From the NCBI GenBank assembly GCA_002493085.1, contig DKXQ01000234.1, positions 1-10,025 on the forward strand: a DNA stretch of 10,025 nucleotides, written 5' to 3'. The first letter of the stretch is position 1; the number at the start of each line of letters is the position of its first letter. Shown one piece after another: positions 1 through 6,310 of the stretch. Below the pieces are notes generated by a model. That model was not told where the DNA came from, did not search any database, and was given only the letters and a program-made list of their open reading frames with translations. The DNA comes from Lachnoclostridium sp. UBA7122. Its GTDB lineage: Bacteria > Bacillota > Clostridia > Lachnospirales > Lachnospiraceae. The translations under genes were made by a program, and so were the position numbers.

Positions 1-65
1 TTACCCTGCGCTTGGAAAATAAAATATTTATCATGTAAGTCTGTCCTAAAAAAATATAATTAAGG

Positions 66-94
66 TAGCTTTTATAAAATTGGCATAATATAAT
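66..94 (+). promoter_or_regulatory. Candidate promoter for gene 1
   Basis: A perfect TATAAT lies at 89-94, inside a very AT-rich stretch, about 50 bases upstream of the gene 1 start codon. The hexamer 17 bases upstream (TAGCTT, 66-71) is a poor -35. An overlapping alternative is an extended -10, TGGCATAAT, at 81-89, which would rely less on a -35 element. In such AT-rich DNA a chance TATAAT is common, so this is a weak call. The rest of 1-146 holds no gene that I can support. Confidence 0.35.
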
Positions 95-146
95 AATTAA
101 TAGACTAGTCGTATTTCTAAATAATTAGTGGAAACGGAGGATTTAT

Positions 147-2204
147 ATGAAAAAGAGTATTAAAAAATTACATGTATTTTTATCTGTTTTATTAATGGCT
201 GTTATCATTCTAGGAGTTATTGATAACCATATAGTAAAAGCAGCACCAGACACCATCAGAAATAATACAGTGAATCCTGCAAGTGGTCCTGGGATTACAG
301 ATGTATCAGATACAGGTGAAATTTCTGGAATTATTGATGGTGAAGTTTTTGATTCAGATACAGGAATTAATACAACTGGAACAAATGCAGGAATTATTTC
401 AGGAAACACATATAAAATTGTATCTGCTTTAGATAATTCTTATGTATGGCGCATCAGAGATAAGTCATATTATAATGGCAGAAATGTGCAGCTTTATAAA
501 GATGAAGGCACTAATGCAGAAAAATTTGTGTTTATAAAGCAAAAAGACGGATTTTTCAAAATAAAAAGTACTAATAGCAGTAAAATGCTGGAATCTGACA
601 GGGAAAATAGTTCAGAAGGTGCAAATTTATGCCAGTATGATAACAGTAATGGTGAAAACCAGTTATGGAAACCCGTTCCGGCAGGTGGTGGATATTTTTA
701 CCTTGAGAATAAAGCCAATGGTCTTGTAGCGGGTATCAATAGTAATAAAGCAGAAAATAAGACTAATATCCAGATGTATAGTAATAAACAGTCAGAAAAC
801 CAGAAATTCAAGCTTATATCCACAACCCCTCTTGCAGATGCTACATATAAAATTGTGCCTGTATTAGACAGCTCTTATGCATGGCATGTTAAATATGGTT
901 CATATGATAATGGAGCAACTATTCATCTTTATAAAGATGACAATTATATTAATACTCCCAAATTTATATTTACCAGACAATCAAACGGATTTTACACTAT
1001 AGAAAATACTAATAGTGGAAAAATGGTTGAATGTAAAGGTGCAGGACAAAAGAGTGGCACAGATATTTGCCAGAATATAAGAACAACAAGTACAGCCCAG
1101 CAATGGAAATTAATTCCAACTGAAGACGGTTACTACTATCTGCAAAATAGATGCAATAATCTTGTAGCTTCAGTAGCAGGTGGCAAAGCTGGTAATAATG
1201 TAAATATACAAATGGCCGCTCTTAATAAAACAGCAAGCCAGAAATTCCAGATTATGGTTACATTCCCTCTTGCAAATGGAACATATGTCCTTGAATCTGC
1301 TTTAAATAATTCATATGTATGGGATATTTCAGGAGCTTCCAAAGCTGATAAAGGAAACCTGCAGCTTTATGAATATAATGGAAGCGATGCCCAGAAATTT
1401 GTAGTAAAAAAACACTATGGTGAATGGGAATACTACACTATACAATCCTTAAACAGCAAAAAATTAGTCGAATGTAATTCAAAAAAACAGAAAAATGGCA
1501 TAAATATCTGGCAGTACAGCGAATCTAAAACTGCGGATACGGCCCAATTATGGAAACCTGTTGCGTCTGGCGACGGAAAATATTATCTCCAGAACTGGTA
1601 TAATAATCTTGTGGCAGGTGTGAAAGATGGTAAAGCAGCAAATAAAGCTAATATCCAGTTATATAAAAGAGTTAATAATAACGGATTAAAATTTAAATTT
1701 GCTGACCCTGATAAAAAGAAAGTTAAAAGTAAATATCCAAATGGATTGTTGTTCCCATTAAAAGGAAAAATAACAAGGTCTTCAAATCTTAAAACAAAAG
1801 GATATTACTGTGATTATAAAGCAGCAAATAAAACTCCAGTATACGCACCAGCAGACGGAACAGTTGTGTTTAACCAGTCATATGCAGTAAAATATAAAAA
1901 ACTTGCCAGCTATGGCAATAATATTGTATTTACATCTTCGGATAAAAAATATACTGTCAGATGCGCACATCTTAGTTCTTTTAAAGATGTTAAACTTAAA
2001 TATACATCATCTTTGCCTTATCAATGTGGCGCAGACAAGTATACATGTAAAACTGTAAAGATTGGTGAACGGAAAGTTAAACAGGGCGATTTAATTGGCT
2101 ATACTGGCAAAACCGGCAATGCAAGCGGTTTCCACATACATATAGAAGTTACGAAGAGTGGCAAACCTGCAGACCCTGCCAATACATTTACTACATGGAA
2201 ATAA
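147..2204 (+). CDS. Secreted triple-RICIN lectin with C-terminal M23/LytM-type peptidase domain
   Basis: This 685-residue protein starts at the ATG 6 bases after GGAGG (136-140). Residues 1-33 form a signal peptide (KK-rich start, hydrophobic 11-25, likely cleavage near VKAA). Residues about 34-85 are a Thr/Gly/Asp-rich linker. Three RICIN-type beta-trefoils follow at about 85-225, 229-370 and 376-518, with QxW-type motifs at Q172-W174, Q318-W320 and Q467-W469 and QKF motifs between them. Residues about 530-680 match the M23 (LytM/lysostaphin) fold: TPVYAPADG at 563-571, an LASYGN motif at 586-591, CAHLSS (His608), GDLIGYTG at 647-654 and HIHIEV (His663, His665). M23 enzymes are zinc peptidases that cut peptide bridges of peptidoglycan. 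The HxxxD motif aligns to G552-YYC-D556, so the Asp is present but the first His ligand is not, and catalysis is uncertain. Cys555, 606, 627 and 634 all fall in this domain and could form disulfides. The lectin modules probably target the protein to wall or host glycans. The fold is well supported; activity is not. Confidence 0.88.
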   Translation: MKKSIKKLHVFLSVLLMAVIILGVIDNHIVKAAPDTIRNNTVNPASGPGITDVSDTGEISGIIDGEVFDSDTGINTTGTNAGIISGNTYKIVSALDNSYVWRIRDKSYYNGRNVQLYKDEGTNAEKFVFIKQKDGFFKIKSTNSSKMLESDRENSSEGANLCQYDNSNGENQLWKPVPAGGGYFYLENKANGLVAGINSNKAENKTNIQMYSNKQSENQKFKLISTTPLADATYKIVPVLDSSYAWHVKYGSYDNGATIHLYKDDNYINTPKFIFTRQSNGFYTIENTNSGKMVECKGAGQKSGTDICQNIRTTSTAQQWKLIPTEDGYYYLQNRCNNLVASVAGGKAGNNVNIQMAALNKTASQKFQIMVTFPLANGTYVLESALNNSYVWDISGASKADKGNLQLYEYNGSDAQKFVVKKHYGEWEYYTIQSLNSKKLVECNSKKQKNGINIWQYSESKTADTAQLWKPVASGDGKYYLQNWYNNLVAGVKDGKAANKANIQLYKRVNNNGLKFKFADPDKKKVKSKYPNGLLFPLKGKITRSSNLKTKGYYCDYKAANKTPVYAPADGTVVFNQSYAVKYKKLASYGNNIVFTSSDKKYTVRCAHLSSFKDVKLKYTSSLPYQCGADKYTCKTVKIGERKVKQGDLIGYTGKTGNASGFHIHIEVTKSGKPADPANTFTTWK

Positions 2205-2236
2205 AGCACAGTTAATATTACAATCTGGCTAAATTA

Positions 2237-2283
2237 TAGTTTCTATCTGGTGTCTGTTTTTAACAGATGCCAGATAGAAATTA
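2237..2283 (+). terminator. Long hairpin after gene 1, possible terminator or processing site
   Basis: The arms 2240-2258 and 2262-2280 pair over 19 positions (17 Watson-Crick pairs plus two G-U wobbles in RNA) around a TTT loop. Three more pairs (two Watson-Crick and one G-U) can extend the stem to 2237-2283. The hairpin begins 33 bases after the gene 1 stop codon, where an intrinsic terminator would be expected. However, it is followed by TTACTTTATA rather than a run of T, so termination may be partial. An mRNA-stabilising or cleavage hairpin between gene 1 and genes 2-5 is an equally good reading. Confidence 0.6.
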
Positions 2284-2315
2284 CTTTATAGGCAGATAAA
2301 ATATTTGAAATGAAG

Positions 2316-2324
2316 AAAGGAGGG
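2316..2324 (+). promoter_or_regulatory. Ribosome binding site deciding the gene 2 start
   Basis: AAAGGAGGG sits 6 bases before the ATG at 2331. An in-frame ATG at 2310 would place this strong Shine-Dalgarno inside the coding region and add seven residues (MKKGGLQ) that look like translated ribosome binding site. The ATG at 2331 is therefore the better start, and it gives a compact signal peptide beginning MQRNIFKKYL. Confidence 0.8.
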
Positions 2325-2330
2325 CTACAA

Positions 2331-4583
2331 ATGCAAAGAAACATTTTCAAAAAATATTTGTGCTTCTATATATGTTTTGCTATTGTTTTTACGTCTTTAT
2401 TTCCAGCAGACACAGCTTCAGCAGCATCAAAGATAAAGTTAAGCAAGACTTCATTAACCATTAAAGCTGGTAAATCCAAGACAATCAAACTTAAGAAAAA
2501 TGATAAGAAATTAAAAGCAATATTTATTTCTAAAAAGCCAAAGATAGCTAAAGTTGGTAAAAAGAGCGGTAAAATAACAGGTAAAAAGAAAGGTAAATGT
2601 ATAATTATAGCTAAATATGCTGGCAAAAAGTATAAATGCAAAGTCAAAGTAACAAAAAAAGGTTCTGCTAAACAAAAAACAAATAAGAAGACAGAAGATA
2701 GTAATCCAGATAAAGACAGCAGTACAGATAAAAAAAGTCCTGAATCCAGTCTGGAGCCAGATTATACTTCAAGTGGTTCTTCTATAGATGAAGAATATCC
2801 ATCTGGTGAAGAACCTTCAGGCAGCAGTAAACCTTCAGGCAGCAGTAAACCTTCAGGCAGCGGAGGATATCCAGATAGTGGGGAATATCCAGGCGGAGAA
2901 TACCCAGGCGTGGAATATCCAGGTGAGGAATATCCAGGTGAGGAATATCCAGGTGAAGAGTATCCAGGTGAGGAATATCCAGGTGAAGAATATCCAGGTG
3001 AAGAAGACCCTTATGCTACATATGGGCCTGGCACAACTAAGCGGCCTGCTTCAAGTGCAAGACCACATAATACACAAAAACCTTATGCAACTAAAAAACC
3101 ATATGAAACAGCAATGCCAGATAGTACATATGAACCTGGCTATGAAGACCCTTATGCTACATATGGGCCTGGCTATGAAGACCCTTATGCTACATATGAG
3201 CCTAGTTATGAAGACCCTTATAGTACATATGAGCCTGGCTATGAAGACCCTTATGCTACATATGGGCCTGGCAGTCCTTCAGGAGATGAAGAATCCCCAC
3301 ACACAACTAAAAAACCTTCTACAATCCAGAGACCCCATAGTACCCAGAATCCATTAGCCACCCAAAAACCACTAATAGACCGGAAGCCAGATAATACACC
3401 ATCTCCATCTCCAAGCCGGAAGCCAGATAAAACAGATGACAGTGATTATAATCCTGTAAGTGAAGAAACTAAATATCCAGGAACAGATTATGACTATCCA
3501 GGAGAAGAACCAGATAGTCCAGATTATGATAGTAAAGAGCCAGATACAGGGTTAAAACATTATCTGACACCATATTGGACAGATAATATAAATGTATATG
3601 ATAATAAAGGTTCTTCATTTACTATGTCAGGCAAAAAATATACACAGGGTATATGTGAACCGGTATCTGCTAATAGCGGGGTATTCAGGACAAACAAGGC
3701 ATTATATAATCTTGATGCACAGTTTAGTACAGTAAGTTTTGATGCTGGCTGCCTGAATTATTCCGAAAAAAGTTCTGCAAGCATATATATATATGCAGAT
3801 GGATATTCGGCTAAAAGCCGTATTGAGGAGTTAAAAGTATTTCTCTGGGGAAAGGAAGTAAAGCATATTACAATAAATACAACAGGAGTAAAACAACTCC
3901 AGATACACATTACTGGTTCATCTGGTGTATACGGAATTGGAAATTTAACTGGCGAAGGAGGCCATGTATTTGAGTCTGCAGGAATAAAAAATGCAACTGC
4001 AAAAACAAATGGCACAAAAACATATAAATGCAAATATTGTGATGAAACTTATACAGAAACAATTCCTGCACAAAAAAGCTGTAAACCTGGACTGATACCA
4101 TGTAAAGAGAAAAATACATATTTTATTGACTCAGATTATGGCGGTAAATGTTTTAAAGTTATGGGAAAAGAATACTATAAAGGAATAGTGCCTGACTATA
4201 GCAAGGATCCTGTAGAATGGACTTTTAAATTAGATAAAAAATATTCCAGTGTTACTTTTTCAACCGCACCACTTGATAATAATTTTAATAAAAAGATACT
4301 AATAGGTATGTGCTTATATGTTTATGCAGATGGCAAGTGCCTGACATGGTATGATGATGGAAAAAAGCAAGAATTTATAAATCTTGCAACACTTATGGCA
4401 ACTAAAACTTTCAAAATTAATACAGAAGGTGTAACAGAATTAAGGTTCCAGAGTGGGGGCGGAATTGATGACCAGTTTGCCTTTTTTGATATAGAAGGTG
4501 AAACGGTCACAAGAAATGAACATAAATTCCAGTATGTAAGTGGCAGGGAAAAATGCATAAACTGTGGATATTATAATGATTAA
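2331..4583 (+). CDS. Modular secreted surface protein: Ig-like domain, Tyr/Pro/Glu repeat stalk, two NPCBM-like modules
   Basis: From the preferred start this is 750 residues. Residues 1-32 are a signal peptide ending TASAA. Residues 34-106 resemble a bacterial Ig-like (Big_2-type) domain. The stretch 34-120 is extremely basic, with 35 Lys and a single acidic residue, Asp58. Residues about 120-405 are a low-complexity acidic stalk containing three tandem repeat blocks and TKKP/TQKP-type Pro spacers. Two modules resembling NPCBM (a carbohydrate-binding module of glycoside hydrolases) follow at about 411-541 and 595-724. Their shared features are an F-x-M-x-G-K-x-Y-x-x-G opening, a YADG strand and an I-N-T-x-G-V-x-x-L strand. 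Each is followed by a His/CxxC ribbon: His545 with Cys567/570, and His731 with Cys742/745 at the very C-terminus. There is no catalytic domain and no sortase signal. The likely role is glycan binding at or outside the wall, with the stalk as spacer. The NPCBM assignment rests on pattern recognition, and substrate is unknown. The gene probably leads an operon with genes 3-5. Confidence 0.8.
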   Translation: MQRNIFKKYLCFYICFAIVFTSLFPADTASAASKIKLSKTSLTIKAGKSKTIKLKKNDKKLKAIFISKKPKIAKVGKKSGKITGKKKGKCIIIAKYAGKKYKCKVKVTKKGSAKQKTNKKTEDSNPDKDSSTDKKSPESSLEPDYTSSGSSIDEEYPSGEEPSGSSKPSGSSKPSGSGGYPDSGEYPGGEYPGVEYPGEEYPGEEYPGEEYPGEEYPGEEYPGEEDPYATYGPGTTKRPASSARPHNTQKPYATKKPYETAMPDSTYEPGYEDPYATYGPGYEDPYATYEPSYEDPYSTYEPGYEDPYATYGPGSPSGDEESPHTTKKPSTIQRPHSTQNPLATQKPLIDRKPDNTPSPSPSRKPDKTDDSDYNPVSEETKYPGTDYDYPGEEPDSPDYDSKEPDTGLKHYLTPYWTDNINVYDNKGSSFTMSGKKYTQGICEPVSANSGVFRTNKALYNLDAQFSTVSFDAGCLNYSEKSSASIYIYADGYSAKSRIEELKVFLWGKEVKHITINTTGVKQLQIHITGSSGVYGIGNLTGEGGHVFESAGIKNATAKTNGTKTYKCKYCDETYTETIPAQKSCKPGLIPCKEKNTYFIDSDYGGKCFKVMGKEYYKGIVPDYSKDPVEWTFKLDKKYSSVTFSTAPLDNNFNKKILIGMCLYVYADGKCLTWYDDGKKQEFINLATLMATKTFKINTEGVTELRFQSGGGIDDQFAFFDIEGETVTRNEHKFQYVSGREKCINCGYYND
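2814..2861 (+). repeat. 18-bp tandem repeat encoding PSGSSK
   Basis: Two identical 18-base units plus a partial third (12 bases) encode PSGSSK-PSGSSK-PSGS, residues 162-177 of gene 2. The unit length is a multiple of three, so copy-number changes would alter stalk length without shifting frame. Confidence 0.9.
2883..3002 (+). repeat. 15-bp tandem repeat encoding EYPGE (8 copies)
   Basis: Eight 15-base units encode EYPG(G/V/E), residues 185-224 of gene 2. The first two copies are EYPGG and EYPGV and the rest are EYPGE. The later units differ mostly at synonymous third positions (GAG/GAA), which indicates slippage-driven expansion held in frame by selection on the peptide. The product is acidic and Tyr-rich. 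Confidence 0.93.
3138..3269 (+). repeat. 33-bp tandem repeat encoding an 11-residue YEDPYATY unit (4 copies)
   Basis: Four 33-base units encode (G/S)YEDPY(A/S)TY(G/E)P, residues 270-313 of gene 2. A detached partial copy, DPYATYGPG, lies upstream at 3006-3032 (residues 226-234), separated by a Thr/Lys/Pro-rich segment. That arrangement suggests insertion within, or duplication from, an older array. Confidence 0.92.
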
Positions 4584-4600
4584 AAAGAGGAGGAAATATT

Positions 4601-6274
4601 ATGATAGAGAAAAAGATAAAAAGATTTTTATCATTAATGGCATTTATTATAGTACAAGTAATATTCTTTGCCAGCGCAATACATGCAGATGCCATGGTTC
4701 CAGAACTTTCAGACAAAATTTACATCAGGTCATATATACTCTCATCAAAGAATAATGTTAATGTTTATACATCCAGTTCACTGACAACACGTGGCACATC
4801 ATCACCTAAAAAAGCATATAATGCTTTAATTTACCCAGAAGATGAGATATATATTTACAAAATGGATAACAAAAGCACTTATGTAAGCTATCCAACGTCA
4901 ACCGGGAGAAAATATGGTTATATTAAAACAAATACAATAACATCAAATAATTATTCACAAGAAGCTAAAAAAAGCAGTGCAAAAATTACCACATATAAAC
5001 GTGCAGGCAGTATAGTTTATGGAAGCATATCAAAAGGAGATATGGTATATGCTACAGCCCAGTCTGGCAATTATACACAAGTTGTCTATCCAGTTGGGAA
5101 AATGTACAAAATGGGCTGGATTGCAACAAAGAATTATAACCAGTATATCAATACTTCCAATGCCAGCGGGACAATACAAAATGGTACATATAAAGTGGTT
5201 TCAGCTATTGATAACAACTATGTATGGGATATAAAAAGTGCATCACTTGAAGATGGTGCCAACCTCCAGATTTATAAGGATACAGGTAATATGGCACAAA
5301 GATTTACTTTCACACGTAATAACGAGGGATATTATACAATTACAAGCGTAAGAAGTAATAAGGTAATAGATGTAAGCGGCGGAGGTTCAGCAAACGGCAC
5401 AAATATCTGGCAATATAAACCTAATGGCAGCACTTCACAACAGTGGAAAGTAACAGATGCAGGAAGTGGATACTACACACTGGTAGCCAGATGCAATGGC
5501 AAGGCAGCAGATGTTGCAGGAGGGGTTGCGGCAAATGGTACAAATGTACAAATATACAGCCCGAATGGAACAGTATCACAAAAGTTTAAACTTGTAAAAG
5601 TGGCATCACAGCAAAATAATAACCAAAACCTTACAGGACGCAGGAAAGCTGTATCCTATATGGAAAGCATGGCATCTGTAGCATGGACACCTTCCGTTTC
5701 ATTCAGACACTGGTCCTATGGCAAGAAAGGCGGCAATAACCATATATGGTCAAGTGGGACAACTTATTATGGAATACCATATTCACAGACAGAACGTGAC
5801 ACAACTTTAGAAAAATTCCAGGAAAACATGTCAGGTAAAACTTATACTGGTCCACACAGCCAGACTACTTATATGGGAAATGACTGTTCTTCTGCCGTTT
5901 CATTTGCCTACCAGCAGGTATATAGCAAATTCCCTGTTACAAATACAACAGGACTGTATCCAGTAAAAGGCAGGACAAAAATAGTAGGAAATTATAAGGA
6001 CTATGGAATGACAAATTCTAAAAACATATGCAGTAAAAACGGAAAAAATACTATACAGAACAGTTATAAGTCATTACAGCCAGGAGATTTGCTGCTCACA
6101 AGCAATAATCCTCATGTTATGATGGTTTCAGAGACAAGCAATGGATATGTAAAAGTAACACACCAGACTACTTACAGCAGCGGACTTCATTCCACATGGA
6201 GAGTAAATGAAAAATGGGATTACAATTCATTATACAATGCAAAATTTATACCTGTAACAATGTCAGCCTGGTAG
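4601..6274 (+). CDS. Secreted NlpC/P60-type cell wall hydrolase with SH3-like and RICIN modules
   Basis: This is a 557-residue protein; GAGGAGG (4587-4593) lies 7 bases before the ATG, and the gene starts 17 bases after gene 2. The signal peptide is residues 1-31, ending HADA. Residues about 50-115 and 125-182 look like two SH3-type modules, each ending in a (Y/W)-I-(K/A)-T-(N/K) strand; such modules bind peptidoglycan in many autolysins. A single RICIN-type beta-trefoil occupies about 193-333, with YVWDI, QQW (280-282) and QKF (327-329). It keeps Asp at all three pseudo-symmetric positions (210, 257, 304). Residues about 346-545 carry an NlpC/P60-type hydrolase pattern: GNDCSSAVSFAY with nucleophile Cys429, LQPGDLLLT at 492-500, NPHVMMVSE with His505, and His521 in KVTHQT as the probable third polar residue. 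This family commonly cleaves the D-Glu-gamma-diamino-acid bond in stem peptides. The exact bond here is inferred. A CHAP-like amidase is a less likely alternative. Confidence 0.87.
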   Translation: MIEKKIKRFLSLMAFIIVQVIFFASAIHADAMVPELSDKIYIRSYILSSKNNVNVYTSSSLTTRGTSSPKKAYNALIYPEDEIYIYKMDNKSTYVSYPTSTGRKYGYIKTNTITSNNYSQEAKKSSAKITTYKRAGSIVYGSISKGDMVYATAQSGNYTQVVYPVGKMYKMGWIATKNYNQYINTSNASGTIQNGTYKVVSAIDNNYVWDIKSASLEDGANLQIYKDTGNMAQRFTFTRNNEGYYTITSVRSNKVIDVSGGGSANGTNIWQYKPNGSTSQQWKVTDAGSGYYTLVARCNGKAADVAGGVAANGTNVQIYSPNGTVSQKFKLVKVASQQNNNQNLTGRRKAVSYMESMASVAWTPSVSFRHWSYGKKGGNNHIWSSGTTYYGIPYSQTERDTTLEKFQENMSGKTYTGPHSQTTYMGNDCSSAVSFAYQQVYSKFPVTNTTGLYPVKGRTKIVGNYKDYGMTNSKNICSKNGKNTIQNSYKSLQPGDLLLTSNNPHVMMVSETSNGYVKVTHQTTYSSGLHSTWRVNEKWDYNSLYNAKFIPVTMSAW

Positions 6275-6310
6275 TATAAAACCAAGTTTTAACAATAAGG
6301 AGGATTATCT

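Noticed and set aside
103..110. GACTAGTC palindrome upstream of gene 1 as an operator
   Set aside because: An eight-base palindrome is expected by chance at this scale, and no second copy or flanking symmetry strong enough for a regulator site is visible.
2310..2330. Upstream in-frame ATG for gene 2
   Set aside because: Using it would place the strong AAAGGAGGG inside the coding region. The ATG at 2331 has ideal spacing and a better signal peptide.
2814..3269. Possible CRISPR-like array
   Set aside because: The repeats are short, contiguous without spacers, multiples of three and in frame with a clear protein, so they are coding tandem repeats.
2788..3357. Plus-strand alternative frame (189 codons) inside gene 2
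   Set aside because: It stays open only because the 15- and 33-base repeats lack stops in that frame. The product (repeated VRNIQ and MKTLMLHM) has no signal peptide or domain.
4564..4755. Small plus-strand frame overlapping the junction of genes 2 and 3
   Set aside because: It overlaps the gene 2 end and the gene 3 signal peptide in another frame, has no separate ribosome binding site, and shows no recognisable product.
6278..6290. AAAAC-CAA-GTTTT inverted repeat between genes 3 and 4
   Set aside because: A five-pair, AT-dominated stem is too weak to call a terminator, and the gap before the next ribosome binding site is very short, consistent with operon read-through.
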